Positions 1 to 10,552 of a stretch of DNA of 21,510 nt are shown here, piece by piece; the stretch's first letter is position 1; each line of letters begins with the position of its first letter. The notes under the pieces were generated by a model. That model had not been told where the DNA came from. It did no database searches and saw only the letters and a program-made list of their open reading frames with translations. Both the position numbers and the translations under genes were made by a program. Source of the DNA: Neoconidiobolus thromboides FSU 785 (taxonomy: Eukaryota; Entomophthoromycota; Entomophthoromycetes; Entomophthorales; Neoconidiobolaceae); the NCBI GenBank assembly GCA_025603075.1, contig MU626542.1, positions 1-21,510 of the forward strand, in the 5' to 3' direction.

Positions 1-643
1 CCTATCGTATTGAAATTTTCAAAAATTCCATTTCGAAGTTTAGTTATGAAAGTTTGCATTTTATTTTTATTTCAACAAAAAATAAAGTCAAATAAGTGTA
101 TTTATATAATTATATAATCATATAGTTATATATTATATATCTGTTAAATATCTAACAGAACTAACATAAAATATATAGTTAGGAAAATTAGCTATTTAAA
201 AAAAGGAAACAATTAAAATAAGTTTTAAATAGAGACATTTAATTTTAGGCTTTTTAGATTTAACCGTTATATTGGACACAAACTTGAAATTTTAAATTTG
301 GATTCATTTCTAAGTAGATTCTGAAACCAATTAGGACAGCCCCATATCCTGAATCTGACGTAGTATGAGAATTAAAATAAAAATACAACTGTTTTTATCT
401 TTTCTATTAAACTATATAATTCGAATATTATATAGAAACGCTTTTAATTTTATCACTTTCTTTGCTTTTAAGTATTATTTAAATAAAGAGTTTTGTTAAA
501 ATTTTTAGATAAAAACAAACCCTTTGTATATTATTAAAATTTGATTATTAAGTTTTAATAATATATATATCATTTTAGTTAATTTACAACATTTTGAACT
601 ATGATTATCATTAAAAAATTATGCTGAAATTTTAATTTAATAA
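1..643. other. AT-rich intergenic DNA, no gene seen
   Basis: Very AT-rich sequence with short A/T runs and TATA-like stretches around 105-145. I find no open frame with protein-like composition, no tRNA and no copy of the window's repeat family before 644. Confidence 0.6.
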
Positions 644-748
644 ATGAGGATGTTTTTTTTGACTCCATTACTTTTTCCATCTTTTAAGTGCTATTTGAGT
701 GGAAAAGTTGTTAGTAGAATTCTTATATACAAAAATGCGTTCCTAAAT
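644..748 (+). mobile_element. MITE-like repeat, copy A
   Basis: This is a roughly 105-bp copy of the dispersed repeat. The left end reads ATGAGGATGT followed by a T-run, and the middle contains CCATCTTTTAAGTGCTATTTG and TGGAAAAG. The right end is diverged (GCGTTCC instead of ACATCCCC). The central AGCGCT of other copies is AGTGCT here, a CpG-to-TpG change. It codes for nothing and is probably non-autonomous. Confidence 0.75.
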
Positions 749-867
749 AACAATTATATTTTGTAAAAATCTTTTATAACTATATTTTAAAAATAAAGTA
801 TTTTTAGTATTAATTATTGTTTTAATTTTTTCTAAATTATTTAAATTAGACCTTTGCAATTAAAGAT

Positions 868-970
868 ATGGGGATGTTTTTTTTAGCTTCAGCATTTTTC
901 CCATCTTTTAAGCGCTATTTGAGTGGAAAAATTGTTAGTAAAATTCTTGAATACAAAAATACATTCCCAT
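868..970 (+). mobile_element. MITE-like repeat, copy B
   Basis: Well-preserved 103-bp copy. It starts ATGGGGATGT plus a T-run and ends ACATTCCCAT, so the ends are inverted repeats. TA lies on both sides (TATGGGG...CCCATA), compatible with TA target-site duplication as in Tc1/mariner MITEs. The central palindrome AGCGCT at 911-916 is intact. Confidence 0.85.
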
Positions 971-1294
971 ATAAAGCTTTATAGAAATTCTATATTTTTG
1001 GTTTTTTTACTCTTTTAAATAAAAATATAAAATTTGTGTTTTGGCTTGGGTAAAATCAAAAGTATAATTTTCTAATTTACTTTTTTTTGTCTATTTCCTA
1101 TATAGCGTAAAATTTGAAATATTAAAACTAGATAAAAACACTACAATATAGATTATTTTAAAGAAGCAAAAACCAAAAAATCAAAAATTTTATAGTACTT
1201 AGTAGTTAGTTCACGATTTTTATTAAATTTAAAATAGACAAAACAAACTAAATTTTCAAAAAATTAATATATAATAAACTTTATTAACGGTAGA

Positions 1295-1375
1295 GTCAAT
1301 TTGGCCGAGCGGTCTAAGGCGTTGCACTTAAGATGCAATCTCGAGAGAGGCGTGGGTTCGAACCCCACAGTTGAC
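1295..1375 (+). tRNA. tRNA-Leu (anticodon UAA)
   Basis: An 81-nt intronless class II tRNA. The acceptor arms GTCAATT and AGTTGAC pair over 7 bp with one T-G. The anticodon stem TTGCA/TGCAA encloses the loop CTTAAGA, giving anticodon TAA, which reads Leu UUA, a very common codon in the genes of this window. The long variable arm (TCTCGAGAGAGGC) fits leucine. The A box TGGCCGAGCGG is at 1302-1312 and the B box GGTTCGAACCC at 1355-1365. CCA is not encoded, as expected for a eukaryote. It is identical over its full length to the two minus-strand copies at 14296 and 15053. Confidence 0.97.
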
Positions 1376-1376
1376 A

Positions 1377-1380
1377 TTTT
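1377..1380 (+). terminator. RNA polymerase III T-tract
   Basis: TTTT begins two bases after the tRNA-Leu 3' end, the normal place and form for Pol III termination. Confidence 0.75.
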
Positions 1381-1414
1381 ATGATTGATTTTATTTATCT
1401 ATAAAATAGATTAT

Positions 1415-1519
1415 ATGAGGATTTTTTATTTTATCACTTTTTTCATCTTTTAATTGCTGTTTGAGTAGAAAAATTATTAAATGGTTATTTAAAATTATGA
1501 ATATAAAAGAGATTTTCAT
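1415..1519 (+). mobile_element. MITE-like repeat, diverged copy C
   Basis: Diverged copy starting 39 bp after the tRNA-Leu. ATGAGGAT plus a T-run, a TTTCATCTTTTAATTGCTGT core, TTTGAGTAGAAAAATTATTA and a decayed right end (GAATATAAAAGAGATTTTCAT) can all be aligned to copy B. The central CpG is lost (ATTGCT). Confidence 0.6.
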
Positions 1520-1977
1520 TAGTTATGTTAGAAGTTTGAATGTTCCTATTGTACATAAATTGATAACTACTTATTAAATAATAATAGTACCAGTTTATTA
1601 ACTTTTAATTTTATCAATTTTCAGTGAATTAACTGAAAACTTACAGTAATTCTTGATAATTCAATAGATAAGCTGCAAATCGAATACTAGTCACTTTCAA
1701 AAGTAACGATATAGTAGATTAGTATTTCACTTTATCTCAAATGAAGTATCATATCCCTTACATTATCATTTGAATAGGTACTAATGTTTATAAAAAAGGT
1801 TGAAAAGTTTATTCTCATTAGAGAACAAGTTTTACTCATGATTGAATAGTAGCCACCCAAATAATTATGCAGCATAATAAAATTGAGGATAAATTCAGAC
1901 TCAAGCATTTCATACCTAACTTTAAGTTTCGATTCATTGTCCAATAAGATAAACCTCATAATTTTATAGTAAAAAAG
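1520..1977. other. Intergenic, no gene seen
   Basis: AT-rich DNA between two repeat copies. The only sizeable open frame (minus strand) runs into repeat copy D and has low-complexity, non-protein-like composition, so I do not call it. Confidence 0.5.
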
Positions 1978-1980
1978 TAT

Positions 1981-2080
1981 ATGGGGATGTTTTTTGTCTT
2001 TATTACTTTTTCCATTTTTAAGCACTATTTAAATGGAAAGATTATTAGCAAAATTCTTAAACGAAAAAATACATCCCCAT
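1981..2080 (+). mobile_element. MITE-like repeat, copy D
   Basis: This copy has the cleanest ends. ATGGGGATGT at the left and ACATCCCCAT at the right are perfect 10-bp inverted repeats. The flanks continue the symmetry (TATATGGGG and CCCCATATA), so TA duplication and terminal repeat cannot be separated by eye. The central hexamer is AGCACT (CpG-to-CpA). The element is 100 bp and non-coding. Confidence 0.88.
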
Positions 2081-2353
2081 ATACAATATTAAATAGTTTT
2101 TAAACATCTGTGACTTTTAAATATTTTATTTTATTTTGTTTGTTATACACGTTATAAGCTAAGGGATACAATTTATTAGTCTTAAAAGTAAAAGAACAAA
2201 GGACCCCACAAGCCTTATTTGTATTATAGCACCATACCAATTATAGTATGCAAAGAATTATTAATAATTACTCCTAAAAAAATATTAACTATAAATACCA
2301 CATAATTCATTTGATTCTTTTTATTTTTTCTAAATTATTTAAATTGATTTTAA

Positions 2354-3253
2354 ATGCAAACATATATCGAAACGATTATTAGTATTATAATATTTTCGTT
2401 AGAATTAATTGGGATTTTATTAAGCTTATTTTCTATTTTCTTAATCTATCAACAAGGTTATAAAACAATTGATATGTTATTAATTTCTACTATGGGGATA
2501 TGTGATATTGGATTGTTATTATTTACATTAGGTATATGGATTTATTCTAAAGTATATGGCGATTCCTTCTATTCAAACCCAATATTTGGTCAACTTAATG
2601 GCTTATTTATATCTAGTTTAATAGTAGCATCTATGCTAAGTGTATGTTATTTAGCATTAGCAAGAAGTTGGATTTTAATATTTAAAATTAAAATGAACAA
2701 ATGGTTGTTTTTTATCGCTTATGTAACAACTATTTTATTGTTTATTACTCCGTTTATTTTATTAGCAATTAATTCAAAATATCAACTAATGCCATTTGGT
2801 GCTTACTATTTACCCTCCTTATTCAACTTAGATATCTATTCCAGACTAGCTTATTTTGTTATCTTTTCAGTTAATATAACTACTTTACTTATTTTATTAA
2901 TTAGTTATACTTTCTTAACTAGAAACTATTTTTCCAATGTAGATTCTAAAATTTGTCATGCATCTGGATTTTACAAAGATCATTTTTTATTAAAAGCAAA
3001 AAGAAGAAAAATACAAACATTAATTCGAATTATTATTGCATTATCACTTTATGTAGGAACTATTTTACCCCCTGCTGTAGTTTCTTTGAAAGAAATTGTT
3101 ACAAATGAAGTGAGATCCAAAGAAGAAGATGTTACATTTTTAATTTCCTCTTGTTTGTTTGTAATTGTTAATCCATTATCATTGATTTTACTTCATGAAG
3201 ATTCTTCAAAATTAGCAATTAATTATTTTTATAAATTAATTAGGAAGAAATAA
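2354..3253 (+). CDS. Rhodopsin-like (class A-like) seven-helix receptor
   Basis: Intronless, 299 aa, and a probable plasma-membrane G-protein-coupled receptor of unknown ligand. I see seven hydrophobic segments at about 8-32, 40-64, 80-108, 117-139, 162-189, 221-246 and 261-281. Class A landmarks are Asp51 in helix 2 (ICDIG), Arg104 at the end of helix 3 (ALARSW, where animals have DRY), Trp117 starting helix 4, a proline pair 239-240 in helix 6, and N273-P274 in helix 7 (NPLSL instead of NPxxY). The third loop has a basic cluster (LLKAKRRK, 212-219), a typical G-protein contact region. The first Met follows an AT-rich leader. Weak class A-like receptors are known as a family in Conidiobolus-type fungi. 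The class is inferred from topology and motifs; a 7-TM protein of another family cannot be excluded. Confidence 0.75.
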   Translation: MQTYIETIISIIIFSLELIGILLSLFSIFLIYQQGYKTIDMLLISTMGICDIGLLLFTLGIWIYSKVYGDSFYSNPIFGQLNGLFISSLIVASMLSVCYLALARSWILIFKIKMNKWLFFIAYVTTILLFITPFILLAINSKYQLMPFGAYYLPSLFNLDIYSRLAYFVIFSVNITTLLILLISYTFLTRNYFSNVDSKICHASGFYKDHFLLKAKRRKIQTLIRIIIALSLYVGTILPPAVVSLKEIVTNEVRSKEEDVTFLISSCLFVIVNPLSLILLHEDSSKLAINYFYKLIRKK

Positions 3254-3540
3254 GAAAGTGGAAGGCTTTAATTGAAATTAATATTAATATTATAATAATT
3301 GATTTATTTTTTATTTTTCATTTTTTTCGTTATTGTTAGTATCGTTTGATGTTTAGTGTTTGAATGTAATTAAAAGAATTTATTAATTTTTAATTTTTAT
3401 TATCTATTGATACTATCACTTATTGGAATTTTATTTATATATTATTTATTCTTAATTGTTGGAACACTTTTAATTGAAATTAAAATAATGACACACAAAA
3501 GAATAAAATTATAAAAAAATAGCTAAATATTCTTTTTAAT
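3254..3540. other. 3' flank of receptor gene
   Basis: AT-rich trailer between the receptor stop and repeat copy E. No gene or defined signal is seen. Confidence 0.5.
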
Positions 3541-3639
3541 ATGGGAATGTATTTTTTTGTTTAAGAGTTCTAACAATTTTCCGCTCAAATGGCGCTTAAA
3601 AAACAAAAAAAGTGATAAAGCCAAAAAAAACAACCTCAT
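3541..3639 (-). mobile_element. MITE-like repeat, copy E
   Basis: 99-bp copy in reverse orientation. The left end ATGGGAATGTAT plus a T-run and the right end CAACCTCAT are the terminal repeats. The core on the plus strand is TTTTCCGCTCAAATGGCGCTT, retaining both family CpGs (GGCGCT and GAGCGG on the element strand). Confidence 0.82.
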
Positions 3640-3908
3640 GTTTTAATATTTAATTCTTCTATTAAATTTTAAGTTAAACTCACTTTTGATAAAGATAAAT
3701 TATTAATCTAAAATCAGAAAAACAGATATTAAAATTACGTTCTCTAATTTAAAAATTTAATAATAAAAAGTAATATAAAAATTGAAATTTATTGAAACAA
3801 TACCAACAAACTCTTTTATGAAAACTAAAATAAGTCCATGCTAATAATTCATTTTTATAATAGAACGTAAAAAGTTTCTGGTACATAATTCACAATAAAA
3901 AGTGCATT

Positions 3909-6347
3909 TTAAGCCACTAAAAAGATTTGTTAACTTTAATTTTCATTCAAAAGTATTTTAAAAAACTTACCAGTTAATGCTTGAGCAGCATAAAATTGAA
4001 CATCTCGATCTGAGTCCTTACTTAATTTTTCTAATGTACTTTTGATTTCAACTAGAATTTCACTAACATCTTCTTGACAATTAGAAATTACATTTAAAAT
4101 GGCTTTTAATGATTTAGCTGCATTAAATCGAATATTTGGAATGGGATCATTGGCCAATTGAAATACTACTGGTAATATCATTTCTTTAACTACTTCTAAA
4201 TTTAAAGAGGGAGAAATAATCTATAAAAATGAACACAATTAATTAATATAATCTTACTTGAATTTGAATTAAAAATAAACTTACAGTTATAGCAAAAATA
4301 GTAGTCATACGATAGAGATGATTAGGGTGAGTAGACATATTAAGTATTTTTGGTAAAATACTATTTTTAGCCCATTCTACACCAAAAGCTTCAGTAAGTT
4401 TACGTAAATTAACAATAGCAGCTTCACGAATAGAATAAACAGAATCTCCTAACCAAGACATACATAAGTTGCCTAACTTTTCATTGAAAAATTCTTCTCC
4501 GAGTTGATTAGCTAATAATGGAATATATTCAATTATTGCTAAACGTACTCGCCATTGCTTATCTTCTGCTAATTCTACAATAGCTGGTAATAAAGATTGG
4601 GATAAAAGATCAACACCAATAACTAATTAATATTCATTATTATTATGCTTTATGTTTTATATTTGAATTTACTCTTATTAACTTGCTCTAAACGAGATAT
4701 AATATTCAACCTAACATCTGGAAACTCATCTTTAAGTAATCGTAAAAATAAAGGTAAAAGTCGTTCAATAGTTCTAAGAAATTAAACAATTAACATTAAA
4801 AACAATAAATAAATTAAAAATTTACAAATCTTTTTCAAGGATAGGAGCTAATCCAGATATATTACTAGCTAAAGAAGCACGTACGTGTTGAGATGTATCC
4901 ACTGTAAGTGTTTGTAATATTGGTAATACATGATCAATAATTTTTTCAGTACCAATGATTTCACCAAATCCTATAGAAATATCTAATTAGTTCTATTTTT
5001 AAGTATTACAACATGAACCTACCGGCAATTTGACCAGTAATAGAAACTCTAACTTCAGCTTCTTTATCACTTAATAAGGAGCAAAAAGTAGGTAATAAAT
5101 CTTCAAATACTATTTTATTTGGAACTGATTTTGCTAACTTTATAAATTATCTAATAAAACAATTCATTTTTTATAAAATAAAAATTAAACTTACTTTTAC
5201 AAAATGTTCTGATACCATATAGCGTACTCTCCATGATTTATCATTACATAAAGCTTGAATAGCTTTCCTTAAATGATTATGAATATCTTCTTCATCTAAT
5301 TTACCACATATGGCAACTAAAGGTTCTACTGTTAATAATTTGACAGAATCCTGAAATAAAAATGATTGTTGTTATTATAATGTTAGTAAAGATATTAAAC
5401 TAAATCTACTTGATCATCGTTAAGAAGACGATTAAATTGTGGTAAAATATCCGGTATAATATGTTCAGTATCAACAAATTCAATCAAAGACTATAAAACA
5501 ACAGAAATCAATATCCTTATCTTAAATTATATAATAGAATAACTTACAGAAAAATGAGTACCAGCAGCACGACGAACCATAGGAGTTTCATCATTACAAA
5601 GAGCACCATAAAGCCTAATATATAAAAAAAACACATTAATAAACATTCAAAAAATTCCTTATCAAATCAGACTTACTTTCTCAATTCAGGTTTAAAATCA
5701 TTACCACACTTACTATAAGCTTTAGAAAACAAACCTGCACTACTAGTTTTATTAGTAAACCAATTACCATTAGCTAATCGACGAATAACGGGTATAAAAT
5801 AATCTTCAATTTGTTTTCCAGATAATACGTCACCAATTTTATTTAAGGATTCTACGGCCTATTTATTTATTTCATTAAACATCACTATCTATGATAAAAT
5901 GAAAATATATTAGAATTACTTTACTACGCACTGCAGTTTCTTCAACAATAGCTAAATTTTCTAATGGTTGTAAGATAAGATGAGCGTTATCGTTACCCCC
6001 TACTAAAGGTACAAACTCGCCTAATTCTTCAGCTAAAATAGATAATAACTCATCTTCATCATCGATACTTTCTATATAAAATCAATCAATTAATATAACT
6101 CTCTTACATTCTTTTCATATTTGAATTGAAATCATAATCGCCACTTACCATCCAAAAAAGGTAATAACTCCGTACGTGTACGTTCCGGTCCTAAAGCTAA
6201 TGCAATAGTAGAAATCCGACGTATGGCATTGATACGTAAACTGATATCTTCATGTTTTAACTCATCAATTAAAACAGCAATGGGGTATAAATTTTCATCC
6301 GTTTCAGTTGGAGTTGGGGTCCCAGCAGTAGTTACTTCAGGATTCAT
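3909..6347 (-). CDS. TPD3: PP2A scaffold subunit A (HEAT repeats)
   Basis: Scaffold (PR65/A) of protein phosphatase 2A, holding the catalytic C and regulatory B subunits. Splicing rebuilt by reading frame and family similarity gives exons 6347-6149, 6071-5920, 5858-5677, 5614-5548, 5490-5410, 5350-5195, 5137-5023, 4970-4826, 4773-4673, 4622-4285, 4220-3971 and 3916-3909: 1,794 nt, 597 aa, against about 590 in the family. Introns are 50-77 nt, all GT-AG. Family blocks appear in order: [91 protein letters not shown], and the C-terminal EALTV-like ending as QALTVA. The chosen start (MNPEV) is the inner Met; an in-frame Met 11 codons upstream ([11 protein letters not shown]) would add a basic tail. 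The last exon holds only five coding bases plus the stop. Confidence 0.96.
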
Positions 6348-7238
6348 TTTGCTTCTTTCTTTCTTCTTTAAAATAAACAAGAGTTAAACAATGTAGTTAT
6401 GATTTGTAATTTGTACTATTTGGATTTAGATTTGGATTATAAATAATTTTTGTGGAGTAAATACCTTTTTTTAAAAAATAAAAAAACTTTGTTATTTACA
6501 AAAAAAGTTGGTCAATTTTAAACATTTGTTAGTTAATTTTGCTGTTTAGAATTTAGCTTAATCTTTCTAAGCCAATCAAGGCTGTGTTTGAAATTCCTCT
6601 TTTTTTGGTTGATGATTTTTCAATTATAATAGATCATCTCTTTTGATTGGTTTATTTCCTATTTAAATGCATTGGTTAATGGAAAAGGAGTGGATAGCTA
6701 GTTGCTATTATTGAATTAAAAGTTTAATCTGATTGTGTTTTATTAATAAGATTTACAACTCCTTAATAGCAATTAAAAACTAGTGAGGCGATGGGTACGG
6801 ATATTTTAAAGATTGATTTAAATTTCAAATAAAATAATTTTTTTATTATAATCGGAAGTGAAAATAAATGAAAATATCATGAATAGTTAAACTAAAAAGT
6901 CATTATTTGCTAATTATTTTATGTTATTTTATTAATAATATTTATAATATTCATAACTCTTTTAACTCTTACCAAATCAGGCTAATTAGCCATTCAGTTT
7001 TTACCACTATCGCAGCAAAGTTGATAGAATGATGAAAAATTTTATTTTATTTTATTTTATTTTATTCTTTATCATTTTTAAATCACATTTATTTTTCATT
7101 TTAAATTTACTTTAGAAAAAAAACGTCATAATTTCCATCCATACTCAATATATTAAAACACACCTTTTTCAACCTTCAACTTTTCAAAATACACACTCGC
7201 ACTCTTACCAATCTCTTGACTTTTAGATCAAATCAATT
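6348..7238. other. Divergent intergenic/promoter region
   Basis: This 891-bp gap separates the divergent PP2A-A (minus) and ADCK2-like (plus) genes, so it must carry both promoters. It includes a simple repeat at 7039-7063. I see no further gene or recognisable regulatory site. Confidence 0.6.
7039..7063. repeat. (ATTTT)5 microsatellite
   Basis: Five perfect tandem ATTTT units about 175 bp upstream of the ADCK2-like start codon; likely length-variable between strains. Confidence 0.9.
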
Positions 7239-9410
7239 ATGTTATTACATCAACTGAAGATGAATCAATATTCACAATTAAATAAAAGAATATATACAAA
7301 TATTATACACTCATCACATAAAAATAAGCTTAATTTGAATTTCATAAACAATAATAAATTTCATTTGAAAAGAACAAATAATTTTAAAAATGGATATAAA
7401 AGCAATAATCATTCATTCAACAATAATATTTCTTTAATAATAAAAAGAAGTTTATTAACTACTGGTGGATTAATTTTAAATTTACAACAAGATTCTGAAC
7501 CTTTACCTGACCTTATTACTATAAAAAAACTCGAATCAACGAACATAATAATTCAATTATGGAATGAATTTATAATATTATTAGATCAATGGATAATTGA
7601 ACCTATTAAAGTATCCTTTCGATTTTTATATTTAACTTATACATTTCTGCCTTTAATATTAACTTTTCCAATTGTTTATTATGGCGATAGAGTTATAGAA
7701 AAAGAAAATGAAACTATGGGTAGTTTATGGTGGTTTAATTTATTAAGACAATGTTTAGAAAAAGGAGGTCCTACTTTCATTAAAGTAAGTTTTATATTAA
7801 TTTCAATCGAAAATACTAATAATTAAATATTTCATTTTCTTATTTTTTTAGTTAGGTCAATGGGCAGCATCAAGAACCGATATCTTTCCAAAACAATTGT
7901 GTTTTATATTAGCTCAATTACAAACCTTTGCTAAACCCCATTCTTTAGAAGATACTCGTAAAATTATATTTGAAACATATGGTTTGCCGATTGAAGATTT
8001 ATTTATTGATTTTGAACCAGAACCTATTGGCGTTGGAGCAATTGCACAGGTAATATATATATACATAAAGGATTTATTAATAATATATTGTATTAGGTTT
8101 ATAGAGCTAAACCAAAAACAAATTTTTCACCAATAGTAAAAAAAGATTCATTTGAATCTGAATTAGCTATAAAAGAATTAGAACTGAATAAACCCAATCC
8201 AGATTACGTAGCCATTAAAGTATTGCATCCCAATATCGATAAATTAATAAGAAGAGATTTATTAATAATGGATTTTGGTGCTAAATTAATATCAATAATA
8301 CCTCATTTTCAATGGTTATCTTTAAGAGAAGAAGTAGCCACTTTTGGTTTAATGATGCAAGACCAATTGGATTTACGTAAAGAAGCCGAGAATCTATTGA
8401 GATTTCGAGATAATTTCAAAGATCGATATTCAATTAAATTTCCCCGTCCACTTGTTTTATGGACTTCTAAAAAAGTATTAGTAGAATTGTTTGAATTTGC
8501 TGTTCCAATGAGCTATTTTTTACAAGCAAAAAAAGCGACTCCATTTGATTTGAATATTTCAGCTATTGGATTAGATGCTTTTTTACATATGTTAATCTTC
8601 GATAATTTTATTCATGCCGACTTACATGCAGGTAATTTATTGGTAAGATTTTATCGACCTACAGCAGCATCCTTGTTAGACAAAATAATATCGCGAGTAT
8701 TTAATTATCCAACAACAAATGAATCGGATGAAATTACTAAAATGTTATTAAATCAAAAAACAAGTAGTGAAGAATTTGATTCTGCAATTGATAAATTATA
8801 TAATCAAGGTTATTATCCACAATTAGTTTTTCTAGATGCTGGTTTAGTAACCACTTTAGATGAACAAAATCGTATAAACTTTTTAGATTTGTTTAAAGCG
8901 GTAGCAGAATTTGATGGCTATAAAGCAGGTCAATTGATGGTTGAAAGAAGTCGTAATCCTTCTAGTGTTATCGATGGTGATATCTTTGCTTTGAAAATGC
9001 AACATTTAGTATTAGATATACGTAAAAAAACATTTCAGTTGTCTAAAGTTAATATTTCAGATATATTATCAAGAGTTATGACCATGGTACGCGAACATCA
9101 AGTTAAATTAGAGGGTGATTTTATTAATGTAGTAATAAGTATCTTAATTTTAGAAGGTATTGGTAGAAGTTTAAATCCAGAATTAGACCTTTTTAAAATG
9201 GCATTACCTGTATTAAGAGATTTAGGTATGACTAATAGAGGTGAAAATGCATTAAAAAGTTTACCAGGTGGTGGTGGTAGTACCTCTTGGTGGTTAAAAT
9301 TATGGTTTCAAATGGAAGCGAGACAGGTATTAAGTGGGATGGCTACGGATGGGGATGATGTTATGAAAGACTTTTTTGGGGAGTTTAAACCTATTTATTT
9401 AGATTTATAA
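7239..9410 (+). CDS. ADCK2: ADCK2-like ABC1/UbiB atypical kinase, mitochondrial
   Basis: UbiB-family kinase-like protein of the ADCK2 type. The family acts in mitochondria, with ADCK2 linked to coenzyme Q and lipid metabolism. Exons are 7239-7784, 7852-8049 and 8097-9410 (685 aa); introns of 67 and 47 nt fall between codons, the first carrying TACTAAT. The N-terminus (1-70) is rich in Asn, Lys and Arg and almost lacks acidic residues, fitting an import signal. A hydrophobic segment is at 129-147. Family motifs: KxGQ as K182-LGQ (split by intron 1), the Ala/Gly-rich loop GVGAIAQVYRA ending in exon 3, VAIK with Lys289, LDLRKEAEN around 340-347, the catalytic HADLHAGN at 421-428, and LDAG (Asp495) in place of DFG. 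The stretch between the last two motifs, about 65 residues, is longer than in canonical UbiB. A Met at codon 8 is an alternative start. Confidence 0.93.
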
Positions 9411-9537
9411 AAATAAATAAAAGGAAAAACGTTAAATAGAATGGAAATTTTTTTAAACTAAATTTTTTTTTGAGTTTTAAATTAAAATTTATATTTTACT
9501 TTTTTTAATCTTTTCTTATTTTACTATTATTCAAATT

Positions 9538-10053
9538 ATGAACTGTAATCCACCAACTCAAACTCAAAATTTAACCCCATATTTTTGTGTATGTGGGGCT
9601 TTTTGTTTAGCTTTAGGTAATTCTATATTGTTCCACATAATCTCATCCTTTTAACTTATCAAAACAACTTAAATAAAGATAGAAAATTAGATTCCTTACC
9701 TCAACGCAAGATTGAGAACAGTTATATTATAGATACAGAAAAAGTGAATTTTGAATCCAAGTTTGAATTAGGTCAACAGATTGCTCTAAAAAGGTAAGAA
9801 AAAAGCTTCAATAGCATTATTTATCATTTATGTTTTTAATATCTTTATTATTATTATGTATTCCATTGATAATTTATTTTAATCTCAATTTTTCTAATCT
9901 AGAGATGAAGGCATTGAATTACAATTTCGTTATCAATGTGATAATTGTGGATTATGGATAGGTTATCATTGTGATATTGAATTAAAGAAAAAAGAAGAAC
10001 CTAAGTTTATTTACTTATATAAGGATGGGTTAATAGAAAAAATAATGGAATAA
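9538..10053 (+). CDS. STEEP1: STEEP1/UPF0428-family small cysteine-rich protein
   Basis: Homologue of human STEEP1 (CXorf56), which helps STING leave the ER; the fungal role is unknown. Exons 9538-9616, 9679-9793 and 9903-10053 give 114 aa. Introns are 62 nt (branch-like TTAAC, acceptor AAG) and 109 nt. Family signature: PYFCVCGAFCLALDRKLDSL at 14-33 followed by PQRK, then a second cysteine pair in QCDNCGLWIGYHC (76-88), and the end block KFIYLYKDGLIEK. C17, C19, C77 and C80 could bind zinc. At 9901-9906 two overlapping AG acceptors occur; only the first keeps the frame, the second gives an immediate TGA. The N-terminus is shorter than in animals. The gene starts 127 bp after the ADCK2-like stop on the same strand, and nothing suggests co-transcription. 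Confidence 0.85.
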
Positions 10054-10552
10054 ATAAGAGGATTTTGAATTGTTTCAGCTGGTTTGTAGGATTTTAATAA
10101 AAAGTAAATTTGTTTATGATCAAATATATATTTATATTGGTGTATGTTAGTAGTAATAGTAGGTGATATGGATTAATAAATAGAAATGGTATTCAATTAA
10201 GATTAAAAATTAGTTTTTTTTGGGAGGATTTCATATTTACAATAATAATCCATCCAGTTAAAATCTTTGTTTTATAAATTAAATTATGTTTTCATATTGA
10301 AGTATTCACATAATTTAACATAATTAGTCTCTATTTCTACTTTGTTTATAATTCATATTACTATCTAATTAGTCGATTATACATTAAAATGATTTAAAAT
10401 AATAATAAATTCTTTGATTCAATAGTTACGTCATTTCGAAAAATCAACTATATTTTATTAGAATTTAAATTCTATAATAAAATTCAAAAAAATTTAGAGT
10501 TAAGAGTTGAGTATTTGGTAAAAGAGAAAAGAATATTAGAAATAGAATAGAA
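10054..10552. other. Convergent intergenic region, no gene seen
   Basis: AT-rich space between the 3' ends of the STEEP1-like gene (plus) and the GH5 gene (minus). No repeat copy and no credible coding sequence. Confidence 0.55.

Noticed and set aside
1732..2025. Minus-strand open frame of 97 codons
   Set aside because: It overlaps repeat copy D, has low-complexity composition and resembles no protein family; chance frame.
4257..4285. Alternative donor (GTAAGA at about 4257) for PP2A-A intron 10
   Set aside because: It would insert VSLFLIQIQ into a HEAT repeat; the GTAAGT at 4284 gives gap-free family alignment.
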